A stretch of DNA of 64,000 bases. It comes from an uncultured Craurococcus sp. GTDB taxonomy: Bacteria > Pseudomonadota > Alphaproteobacteria > Acetobacterales > Acetobacteraceae. The position numbers and the translations under genes were made by a program. The notes beneath the pieces were generated by a model that saw only the letters and a list, made by a program, of their open reading frames with translations, was not told the DNA's origin and made no database searches. Shown here piece by piece: positions 23,732 to 31,563 of this stretch. The stretch is taken from the NCBI GenBank assembly GCA_902805545.1, contig CADCTD010000012.1:1-64000 (forward strand), read 5' to 3'. The first letter of the stretch is position 1; each line of letters starts with the position of its first letter.

Positions 23732-26098
23732 ATGCCCGATTCCGTCCTGCCCGACACCACACGGCTCAAATTCGGCGTCGGCCAGCCGGTGCCCCGCAAT
23801 GAGGACCCGGTGCTGTTGCAGGGCCTCGGCCGCTACACGGACGATATCGACCTGCCCGGCCAGCTCTACGCCGTCATGGTCCGCAGCCCCTATGCCCATG
23901 GCATCCTCCGCGACATCGAGACGGAGGCGGCGAAGGCGGTGCCGGGCGTCCTCGGCGTCTACACGGGGGCCGACCTGGCCGAGGCCGGCTATGGCGCCAT
24001 GCGCTGCGTCCTGCCGCTGAAGAACCGCGACGGCAGCCCGCTCACCAATATCGATCGCCCGCCGCTGGCCATGGACAAGGTCCGCTTCGTCGGCGACCCG
24101 GTCGCCTTCGTCGTCGCCGAGACGCGGATGGCGGCGCGGGACGGGGCGGAGGCGGTCTTCCTCGACATCGACATCCTGCCCGCCGTGACGGAGGCCTCGG
24201 CCGCCGCCGCACCCGACGCGCCGCAGCTCTACGACCACATCCCCGGCAACCAGGTCCTCGATTTCCACTACGGCGACAGCGAGAAGGTCGCTGCGGCCTT
24301 CACTGCCGCCGCGCATGTGACGAAGCTCTCCATCCGCAACAACCGCGTCGTCGTCTGCGCCATGGAGCCGCGGAGTGCCATCGGCGAGTACGAGGCGGAG
24401 ACGGGCCGCTACACCCTGCATGTCGGCAGCCAGGGCGTCTTCGGCCTGCGCGCGCAGATGGCGGACATCCTGAAGGCGCCGACCGACAAGGTGCGCATCC
24501 TCACCGGCAATGTCGGCGGCAGCTTCGGCATGAAAGCGAGCTGCTACCCGGAATATCCCTGCATCCTGCACGCGGCGAAGCTGCTCGGCCGGCCGGTGAA
24601 ATGGACCGATGACCGCACCGGCTCCTTCCTCTCCGACCAGCATGGCCGCGACCATGAGGTGGAGGCGGAACTCGCCCTCGATGCGGAGGGCCGGGCCCTC
24701 GCCGTGCGGCTGACCGCCTTCGCCAACATGGGCGGCTACCTGGCGACGGTGGCGCCGCTGATGGGCACCGGCAATTTCGTCAAGAACGTCCAGTCCAACT
24801 ATGCGACGCCGCTGATCGAGGTGAACACCCGCTGCCTCGTCACCAACACCACGCCGGTCTCGGCCTATCGCGGCGCCGGCCGGCCGGAGGGCAACTACTT
24901 CTTCGAGCGCCTGCTGGAGCAGGCGGCGCAGGAGACGGGACGCAGCGCCATCGAGCTGCGCCGCCTCAACCACATCAAGCCGGATGCCTTCCCCTTCCAG
25001 GCCTCCACCGGCTCGGTCTATGACAGCGGCGACTTCACCGCCGTGCTGGAGAAGGCGCTCGAGGCCGCCGACTGGGAGGGCTTCGCGGCGCGCAAGGCCG
25101 AGAGCAAGGCGCGCGGCCGGCTGCGCGGCAGGGGCATCGGCAATTTCCTCGAATGCACCGCGCCGCCGATGAAGGAGCAGGGCGAGATCCGCTTCGACGA
25201 GGACGGCACGGTGACGATCATCACCGGCACCCTCGACTACGGCCAGGGCCATTGGACTCCCTTCGCCCAGGTGCTGCACCAGTCGCTCGGCGTGCCCTTC
25301 GAGAGCATCCGCCTCGTCCAGGGCGATTCTGACCTGCTGGTCGCGGGCGGCGGCACCGGCGGCTCCAAGTCGCTGATGGCCTCGGGCGCCGCCATCATGG
25401 AGGCGGCGCAGCTCGTTATCGAGAAGGGCCGGGTGGCGGCGGCGCATATGCTGGAAGCCGCCGTCGCCGATATCGAGTTCGAGCGCGATGCGGAGGGCCT
25501 CGGCCGCTTCGCCATCGCCGGCACGGACCGCTCCATCGGCATCATGGAGCTGGCGCAGCGGATCCGCACCGCCAACAGCCCGCCGCCCGACATGCCGGAG
25601 AGCCTCGATGTCCGCCATGTCTTCGGCGAGGCGCCGATGGCCTACCCCAATGGCTGCCACATCTGCGAGGTCGAGGTCGAGCCGGAGACCGGCATCGTCG
25701 AGGTGGTGCGCTACCTCTCGGTGAACGACTTCGGCGTTATCGTGAATCCGCTGATGGTCGAGGGCCAGGCGCATGGCGGCATCGTCCAGGGCATCGGCCA
25801 GGCGCTCTACGAGAACGTCGCCTATTCGGAGGAGGGCCAGCTCCTCTCCGGCAGCTACCAGGATTACTGCCTGCCCCGTGCCGGGGACCTGCCGAACTTC
25901 GCCTTCGAGAGCCATCCAAGCCCCTGCACGACGAACCCGGTCGGCGCCAAGGGCTGCGGCGAGGCGGGCTGCGCCGGATCGCTGCCTGCGGTGATGAACG
26001 CCGTGGTCGATGCGCTGTCGGGCTACGGCATCACCCATATCGACATGCCCGCGACTCCGGAGCGGGTCTGGCGCGCCATCCATGGCGCGGCGGCCTGA
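23732..26098 (+). CDS. Molybdopterin-binding aldehyde/xanthine oxidase large subunit (CoxL-like, form II)
   Basis: 788 residues. It has both domains of the large subunit: the N-terminal hammerhead region (LLQGLGRYTDDIDLPGQLY, VRSPYAHGILRDI) and the Mo-binding region with GNVGGSFGMK, AYRGAGRPEGNYFFER, GQGHWTPFAQVLHQ and the catalytic Glu in GAKGCGEAGC near the C-terminus. The AYRGAGR loop marks a form II enzyme, not a true CO dehydrogenase, which has AYRCSFR. The FAD (medium) and 2Fe-2S (small) subunits that normally accompany it are absent nearby, so it must borrow partners from another locus. Probably hydroxylates an aldehyde or heterocycle. Confidence 0.88.
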   Translation: MPDSVLPDTTRLKFGVGQPVPRNEDPVLLQGLGRYTDDIDLPGQLYAVMVRSPYAHGILRDIETEAAKAVPGVLGVYTGADLAEAGYGAMRCVLPLKNRDGSPLTNIDRPPLAMDKVRFVGDPVAFVVAETRMAARDGAEAVFLDIDILPAVTEASAAAAPDAPQLYDHIPGNQVLDFHYGDSEKVAAAFTAAAHVTKLSIRNNRVVVCAMEPRSAIGEYEAETGRYTLHVGSQGVFGLRAQMADILKAPTDKVRILTGNVGGSFGMKASCYPEYPCILHAAKLLGRPVKWTDDRTGSFLSDQHGRDHEVEAELALDAEGRALAVRLTAFANMGGYLATVAPLMGTGNFVKNVQSNYATPLIEVNTRCLVTNTTPVSAYRGAGRPEGNYFFERLLEQAAQETGRSAIELRRLNHIKPDAFPFQASTGSVYDSGDFTAVLEKALEAADWEGFAARKAESKARGRLRGRGIGNFLECTAPPMKEQGEIRFDEDGTVTIITGTLDYGQGHWTPFAQVLHQSLGVPFESIRLVQGDSDLLVAGGGTGGSKSLMASGAAIMEAAQLVIEKGRVAAAHMLEAAVADIEFERDAEGLGRFAIAGTDRSIGIMELAQRIRTANSPPPDMPESLDVRHVFGEAPMAYPNGCHICEVEVEPETGIVEVVRYLSVNDFGVIVNPLMVEGQAHGGIVQGIGQALYENVAYSEEGQLLSGSYQDYCLPRAGDLPNFAFESHPSPCTTNPVGAKGCGEAGCAGSLPAVMNAVVDALSGYGITHIDMPATPERVWRAIHGAAA

Positions 26099-26174
26099 CC
26101 GCCAGGGTTGGCACGGAAAAGTGAGGCGGCACCGGCTCCGCCGGCTGGCAGAAAGCCGGCCGCGAGCGGGCCGG

Positions 26175-26200
26175 ACACCGGGGCATCACACCGGGGCATC
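26175..26200. repeat. Perfect tandem 13-base repeat upstream of a response regulator
   Basis: ACACCGGGGCATC occurs twice head to tail (26175-26187 and 26188-26200), about 115 bases before the response-regulator start. It could be a regulator site. The rest of 26099-26315 shows no gene. Confidence 0.6.
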
Positions 26201-26315
26201 TTTCACGCCCCTGCCGGGTTTGGTCTATGCTGTGTTACGGACAGCTCGGAAGCCTGGCCGCTCAGCTGGTTGTGCTTGGGCCGGCTACATCGCTTCTTGC
26301 GAGGGAACAGACGGA

Positions 26316-26675
26316 ATGACCAGGCTCAACGGGCGGCGCGTTCTGGTGGTGGAGGACGAGGCGCTGGTCGCGATGCTGGTGGAGGACGCGTTGCTCGATG
26401 CCGGGGCCCTGGTCATCGGCCCGGTCGCGACGGTCGCCGAGGCGATCGCGCTGCTCGAGCGGGACCTGCCCGATGTCGCCGTGCTCGACCTCAACCTGGC
26501 CGGCGAGACCTCGACGCCTGTCGCCGATGCGCTCGCCGCCCGCGGCGTGCCCTTCGTCGTCGCCACCGGCTATGGCGCGGATGGCCTGCCGCCCGGCCAT
26601 GCCGACGTGCCGGTCCTGGCGAAACCCTATGATCCGGACGACCTGACGAGCGCGCTCGGCCGCCTCTGCAATTGA
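26316..26675 (+). CDS. Single-domain response regulator receiver
   Basis: 119 residues from the ATG at 26316, with GAGGGA about ten bases upstream; the longer open frame reads through non-coding-like sequence. It is a stand-alone receiver: acidic pair in VVEDEALV, phospho-Asp58 in VAVLDLNLAGE and the Lys in VLAKPYDPDDL. The sequence style is close to the small receivers that work with HWE or hybrid kinases. No output domain. It converges with a large hybrid kinase whose C-terminal receiver it may share phosphate with. Confidence 0.85.
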   Translation: MTRLNGRRVLVVEDEALVAMLVEDALLDAGALVIGPVATVAEAIALLERDLPDVAVLDLNLAGETSTPVADALAARGVPFVVATGYGADGLPPGHADVPVLAKPYDPDDLTSALGRLCN

Positions 26676-26712
26676 TCGGCTAGCCGGGCAGCCGGCGGAG
26701 CGCCATCGGCGG

Positions 26713-29559
26713 TCACGCTCCGGCCGGCGCCGTGGCCAGCGCCCGCAGCCGCAGGGCCAGCTCGGCCGGCCCGAGCGGCTTGCGCAGCACCGGGGTGCCC
26801 GGAGCCATGTCGAGCTCCCCGGTCTCCGTGTTCCCGGTGAGGATGACCACCGGCAGGCCAGGCCAGCGCCGCGCGACCTCCGCTGCCAGCATGCCGCCGG
26901 TCATCGCCGGCATCGCGTGGTCGGTCAGCACGAGGTCGAACCGGCCGCCGGCCTCGATCAGGGCCAGCGCCGCAGCCGCGCTTCCTGCCTCGGTGACCGC
27001 CAGCCCCTCCTCCCGCAGCGCCGCGGCCATCACCCCGCGCAGCGGCGCCTCGTCCTCCACCAGCAACACCGCCAGCGCCCGCGTCCCGGCCGGGGGAGGG
27101 GCGAGGGCCGGGTCCGCTTCCGCCGCCGCCTCGGGCAGCCAGAGGGTGACGGTGGTGCCATGGCCCGGCGCACTCTCGATCCCCAGCGCCCCGCCCGATT
27201 GCGCCGCGAAGCCATGCGCCATGGCGAGGCCGAGCCCGGTGCCCTTGCCGACTTCCTTGGTGGTGAAGAAGGGTTCCGTGGCGCGGGCCAGCGTTGGCGC
27301 ATCCATGCCCTCGCCGGTGTCGCGCAGGCTGAGCCGCAGGTAGCGCCCGGGCGCCAGCCCGCGCCCCCCGCCCGGCTCAACCCTCTCCGCCGCCGCCTCC
27401 AGCCGCAGCAGCCCGCCGCGCGGCATCGCATCCCGCGCATTGAGGGCCAGGTTGAACAGCACGAGGTCGAGCTGCATCCGGTCCGCTTCGAGCGGCGGCA
27501 GGCCGGGCGGCGCATCGATCTCCAGCCGGATATCCGGGCCGAGCGGCCCGTGCAGGAGCGAGGCCAGCCCCTCCAGCACCGCCGCCGGCGCCACCGGGCC
27601 GGATTGCAGCTCGTCGCGCCGGGCGAAGGCCAGCATCCGCCGGGTGACGCCGGCGCCGCGCTCAGCCGCCTCCAGCGCCGCCCGCGTGTAGCGGCGCACC
27701 CGGGCGGCATCCTCCGGCTGGTTCTCCATCAGCCGCAGCGCGCCCGTCATCACCTGGAGGATATTGTTGAAGTCATGCGCGATGCCGCCGGCGATGCGGC
27801 CCAGCGCCTCCAGCTTCTGCGCCTCGCGCAGCCGGGCTTCCGCCTGGTTGCGCGCGGTGATGTCGACGATGACGGCATAGCTGCGGAGGAAGGCGCCCGC
27901 CGCATCCCGCTCCGCCCGGGCGCGCAGCAGTACGTCGACCAGCGCGCCGTCCCGCCGGCGCATGCGGTACTCCACCTCCCGCACCGCGTCGCCGCCCTCG
28001 CGCAACGCGACGGCCGCCGCCTCCCATCGCACCGCGCTTGCCGGCGTCATGAAGTCCGGGATGCGGCGCCCCAGCACCTCCTCCCGGGCATAGCCGAGGA
28101 AGTCGAGCCATTCGGCGCTGACCTCGACGATCCGCCCCGCCCCATCGCAGGAATGGAAGGCAGCCGGGGTGCGGTCATAGATCCGGCTGAGCTCCGTCGT
28201 GCGCTCGGCCACGCGCTGCTCCAGCTCCGCCTTGGCGCGCAGCAGCCCGGCCTCGGCCCGCTTGCGTTCGGTGAGGTCGAGGATGAAGGCGATCGTCTCC
28301 TCCTGCCGCTCGCCGATGATGGTGAAGCCGATCAGCACCGGCACGCGGCTGCCATCCGGGCGCTGGTACTCCTTCTCGTACGGCGTGCAGCGCCCGGTCG
28401 CCTGCACCTCGGCGATGGCGGCGGCATCGGCGGGGAGCCATTCCGGCGGCGTCAGCCCGTCCCAGCGCAGCAGCCCGGCCGCCAGCTCCGCCCGGCTGCG
28501 GCCGATGATGCGCAGCAGGGCGTCGTTGGCATCGTGGATGCGGCCATGCACGTCGCCGCGCAGCACGCCGATCGGGTTGGCCTCCAGCATGGCGCGCAAC
28601 GCCGCCTCGCGCTGCGCCAGCTCCTCCGCATGATGGCGCTGCTCGGTGATGTCGTGGTCGATGCCGATGATGCGGACCGGCCGACCCATGGCATCCGATT
28701 CGATCCGGCCGGTCCCGGCGATCCAGCGTTCCGCCCCGTCGTCGGCGCGGCGGATGCGGAACTCGGCCTGGAAGACGGCCGGCGTGGTCCCCGCCACCGC
28801 CTCCCGCGCCGCGACCAGCCTGGCCCGGTCCCCGGGCTCGATCATCGCAAGCCAGCGTGCCTGGTCGGGCGGCGGGCCGGCCGGGTCGAAGCCGAAAAGC
28901 GCATATTGCTGCGGCGACCAGACCTGCCGCCCGCTGGCGAGGTCGACCTCCCAGGAACCGAGGCCGGCCGCCTCCTGTGCCAGCCGCAGCCGCGCCTCGC
29001 TCTCGCGCAGCGCGTGCTCCGCGACGCGGCGCTGGGTGATGTCGCGCACCGTGCCGGCGCCGCGCCAGGCCCGGCCATCGGCGCCCGGGATCACCTCGCC
29101 CCGGTCGCCGAGCCAGCGGGTGGCCCCGTCCGGCAGGCGGATGCGGAATTCGAGGCTGTAGGAGCCGCAGCAACGGATCGCCTCGTCGAGGGCGGCGGTG
29201 ACGGCAGGGCGATCCTCCGGGAGGATCCGGTCCAGCCATTCGCCGAAGCCGGTGACCAGCTCCTCGTTCGGGGGCGGGAGCGGCGCGCCGTAGAGGCCGG
29301 CGCACTCGGGCGACGAGTTGCACAGCCCGGTGACGATGTCCCAGTCATAGCTGCCGACCAGCCCGGCCTGCTGCGCCCGGCGGAAGCGCTGCAGCGCCTC
29401 CCCCCGCCGCTCGAGGCTGCGTCCGGCGAGCCAGCCGCCGCCGGCCAGCGCCGCCACGGCCAGCACGGCGACCGGTGCCGGCAGCAGCATGGCCAGCGCC
29501 GCGCCGCCCGCGCAGCCGGCCGCGAGCAGAATCGGCAGGGAAGGGCGGATCCAACGCAT
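26713..29559 (-). CDS. Multi-PAS hybrid sensor histidine kinase with C-terminal receiver
   Basis: 948 residues from the ATG at 29559; the upstream open part has no membrane or domain signal. Order: two hydrophobic N-terminal helices (LPILLAAGCAGGAALAMLL and the next), four PAS/PAC units ending in the typical DITQR, DITEQ, DLTER and DITAR boundaries, a HisKA domain with His595 in GIAHDFNNIL, a HATPase with LALNARDAMPRGG and GTGLGLAMAHGF, and a receiver with phospho-Asp880 in VLTDHAMPAM. The lack of a periplasmic loop suggests sensing of cytosolic cues through the PAS domains. It is convergent with the single-domain receiver, 37 bases apart. Confidence 0.9.
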   Translation of the reverse strand: MRWIRPSLPILLAAGCAGGAALAMLLPAPVAVLAVAALAGGGWLAGRSLERRGEALQRFRRAQQAGLVGSYDWDIVTGLCNSSPECAGLYGAPLPPPNEELVTGFGEWLDRILPEDRPAVTAALDEAIRCCGSYSLEFRIRLPDGATRWLGDRGEVIPGADGRAWRGAGTVRDITQRRVAEHALRESEARLRLAQEAAGLGSWEVDLASGRQVWSPQQYALFGFDPAGPPPDQARWLAMIEPGDRARLVAAREAVAGTTPAVFQAEFRIRRADDGAERWIAGTGRIESDAMGRPVRIIGIDHDITEQRHHAEELAQREAALRAMLEANPIGVLRGDVHGRIHDANDALLRIIGRSRAELAAGLLRWDGLTPPEWLPADAAAIAEVQATGRCTPYEKEYQRPDGSRVPVLIGFTIIGERQEETIAFILDLTERKRAEAGLLRAKAELEQRVAERTTELSRIYDRTPAAFHSCDGAGRIVEVSAEWLDFLGYAREEVLGRRIPDFMTPASAVRWEAAAVALREGGDAVREVEYRMRRRDGALVDVLLRARAERDAAGAFLRSYAVIVDITARNQAEARLREAQKLEALGRIAGGIAHDFNNILQVMTGALRLMENQPEDAARVRRYTRAALEAAERGAGVTRRMLAFARRDELQSGPVAPAAVLEGLASLLHGPLGPDIRLEIDAPPGLPPLEADRMQLDLVLFNLALNARDAMPRGGLLRLEAAAERVEPGGGRGLAPGRYLRLSLRDTGEGMDAPTLARATEPFFTTKEVGKGTGLGLAMAHGFAAQSGGALGIESAPGHGTTVTLWLPEAAAEADPALAPPPAGTRALAVLLVEDEAPLRGVMAAALREEGLAVTEAGSAAAALALIEAGGRFDLVLTDHAMPAMTGGMLAAEVARRWPGLPVVILTGNTETGELDMAPGTPVLRKPLGPAELALRLRALATAPAGA

Positions 29560-29841
29560 CGGCGGCAGACTACACCCGCAACGCTCACGCTTGGGTTCCG
29601 GCTCGTCGTAACAAAGTCGCGTCAAGTGAGTGGGAGGTGCAGCGCGAGCCACAGCCTCCCCCGCGCCGGACCGGTCCAGGCGAGGCGGTGGCGGCAGCCG
29701 GCCGGGATCACCGCCCGGTCGTCCGGCATGGGCGCCCGCTCGCCGCCACCGGCGAAGCCTGGCCGCGCGGGGCGATCCGCCCGCCATCCTCGGCCGGCGC
29801 GGCGAACCCCTCCCCGATGCGGCCGCAGCGCGGCGCCGGGC

Positions 29842-31245
29842 TCAGACCGCCCCCTCGGCGAAGGCGGGCGCCACCGACGCGGCACAGAGCCCGGACCGCT
29901 CGAGCGCCGCCGCGGCGCGGAAGAGCAGCCCCTCCGTCCAGGGCTTGCCGATGAGCTGCACGCCGATCGGCAGCGCGCCCTCCGCCCGCGGCACCGGCAC
30001 GGTCAGCACCGGCAGGCCGATGCCGCTGATCGGCTGGGTGAAGAGCCCCATCGAGGGCCTGAGCGGCAGCTCCAGCCCGTCCAGCACCAGGGTCTCCTGG
30101 CCGATCGGCGTCGCGGGCACGGGCGTCGCCGGGGCGAGCAGGATGTCCCACTCTGCCATCAGCGCCCGCATCGAATCCCGCGCCCTGGCCCGGACGCGCT
30201 GCGCATGGGCGACCCAGGCCGCCGGCATCAGCGCGCCCGCCAGCAGCCGGTCCTGGATCAGCGGCTCATACTCCTCGAGCCGGGTGCGGAGCGTCGGCAG
30301 GTGCAGCGCGCCGCCCTCGGAGGCGGTGATGATGAAGGCGGCCGAGCGGCTCGCCTCCGCCATCGCCCACTCGACCTCCGCTGTCGCGCCCAGCCCCCCG
30401 GCCACGGCTGCCACCGCGCGCCGTGCCGCCTCGGACTGCATCCGCCCGAACCAGCCGCCGAGCCGCGCCACCCGCAGCCCGCCGAGCCCGGCGCCGAGCA
30501 GCGGCGTCACCGGCTCCGGCGGCTGCGGCGCCTGGTGGCTGTCTTCCGGGTCGATCCCCTGCAAAGCATCATAGGCGGCGGCGAGGTCCGCGACGCTGCG
30601 GGCGAAGGGGCCGACATGGTCGAGCGAATAGACGAAGGGAAAGGCACCATGGCGCGAGAGCCGCCCGTAGGTCGGCTTCATCCCGAAGATGCCGTTCAGC
30701 GAGGCCGGCACCCGGATCGAGCCGTTGGTGTCCGTCCCGAGGGTGATCGGCACCAGCCCCGCCGCCACTGCCGCGCCCGAGCCGCCGGAGGAGCCGCCGG
30801 CGATGCGCGCGAGGTCATGCGGGTTGCGGCAGGGCCCGTCATGACTGTTCTCGGTGGTGAATCCATAGGCGAACTCGTCCAAGTTGAGCGCGCCGACGCA
30901 GACGGCCCCCGCCGCCTCCATCCGCCGGACGAGGAAGGCATCGCGCGTCGCGGCCGGCGCGTCGCGGCGGATGCGGCTGCCCGCCAGGGTCGGGATGCCG
31001 GCGAGGTCGAAGAGGTTCTTCGCCGCATAGGGCACGCCGGCCAGCGGTCCGGGATCCTGTCCGGCGGCGATGCGCGCGTCCACGGCATCGGCCGCGGCCA
31101 ATGCCCGTTCGGCAAGCAGGGCGGTGAAGGCATTCACCTCCGCGCCGCGCGCTCCGATGCGGGCGAGCGCCGCCTCCGCCACCGAGCGCGCCGGGACCTC
31201 GCCCGACCGCACCCGCGCGGCGATGGCGAGCGCCGGGCCGCTCAT
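29842..31245 (-). CDS. AtzE-family amidase (amidase signature enzyme)
   Basis: 467 residues. The amidase-signature Ser-cisSer-Lys triad is complete: Lys76 in VPYAAKNLFDL, cis-Ser152 in GGSSGGSGAA and nucleophile Ser176 in TLGTDTNGSIRVPAS. The text around Asn-Leu-Asp-Glu-Phe-Ala-Tyr-Gly-Phe is typical of AtzE, the 1-carboxybiuret hydrolase of cyanuric acid breakdown, and of its many homologues. The upstream, overlapping small gene encodes an AtzG-like partner, which supports the AtzE rather than GatA assignment. Actual substrate may be another amide. Confidence 0.83.
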   Translation of the reverse strand: MSGPALAIAARVRSGEVPARSVAEAALARIGARGAEVNAFTALLAERALAAADAVDARIAAGQDPGPLAGVPYAAKNLFDLAGIPTLAGSRIRRDAPAATRDAFLVRRMEAAGAVCVGALNLDEFAYGFTTENSHDGPCRNPHDLARIAGGSSGGSGAAVAAGLVPITLGTDTNGSIRVPASLNGIFGMKPTYGRLSRHGAFPFVYSLDHVGPFARSVADLAAAYDALQGIDPEDSHQAPQPPEPVTPLLGAGLGGLRVARLGGWFGRMQSEAARRAVAAVAGGLGATAEVEWAMAEASRSAAFIITASEGGALHLPTLRTRLEEYEPLIQDRLLAGALMPAAWVAHAQRVRARARDSMRALMAEWDILLAPATPVPATPIGQETLVLDGLELPLRPSMGLFTQPISGIGLPVLTVPVPRAEGALPIGVQLIGKPWTEGLLFRAAAALERSGLCAASVAPAFAEGAV

Positions 31246-31433
31246 GGCCGGTACACCGGTGCTGGCTCCTCTGCCTCGGTCAGCGGCACGGCGAGCGCCG
31301 GCGCGGCGATGCGCGCGATCAGGGCGAAGGCGGCCGCCACCCGTGCCTCGCGCGCGGCATCGAGGGCGAGGCCCACGGCCGGCGCGGCGGCAGCCACATG
31401 GGCGGCAGGATCGAAACGGTCCGGGTCGAGCAT
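31242..31433 (-). CDS. AtzG-like small subunit (DUF4089)
   Basis: 63 residues from the ATG at 31433, preceded by AGGAGG at seven bases. It is a short helical protein: FDPAAHVAAAAPAVGLALD, REARVAAAFALIARIAAP, then a Pro-rich tail PLTEAEEPAPVYRP. This is the DUF4089 pattern of AtzG, which wraps AtzE and is needed for its stability. Its stop overlaps the amidase start (ATGA), fitting a fixed-ratio complex. Too short to judge by sequence alone, but gene order makes it likely. Confidence 0.78.
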   Translation of the reverse strand: MLDPDRFDPAAHVAAAAPAVGLALDAAREARVAAAFALIARIAAPALAVPLTEAEEPAPVYRP

Positions 31434-31563
31434 CGGGGCGCCTCCTGGCAAAGACGGGTGCATCGTTTCATGCAGCTTCCGCGCCGGCCAGCCCGCCTCG
31501 CTCGCGCATCGGTGATCGAAGGGGTGTCAGACCATTGCGCCCATTCGGCGTTGCGCCGCTGAG

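Noticed and set aside
26175-26200. CRISPR array
   Set aside because: Only two adjacent 13-base copies without spacers and without cas genes.
29600-29630. GTCGTAACAAAGTCG resembles the 3' end of 16S rRNA
   Set aside because: The match is about 15 bases, with no flanking rRNA sequence; chance similarity.
29622-29841. Minus-strand stretch after the amidase reading PDDRAVIPAGCRHRLAWTG, like the end of a small cupin
   Set aside because: No start with a ribosome site, no complete cupin motif and an apparent frame change; too little to call a gene or pseudogene.
31434-31563. Extracytoplasmic stress (GGAAC-N16/17-CGTT) promoter before the alpha-glucan operon
   Set aside because: No GGAAC box with a matching -10 is visible on the plus strand in this gap; regulation by the general stress response is not supported here.
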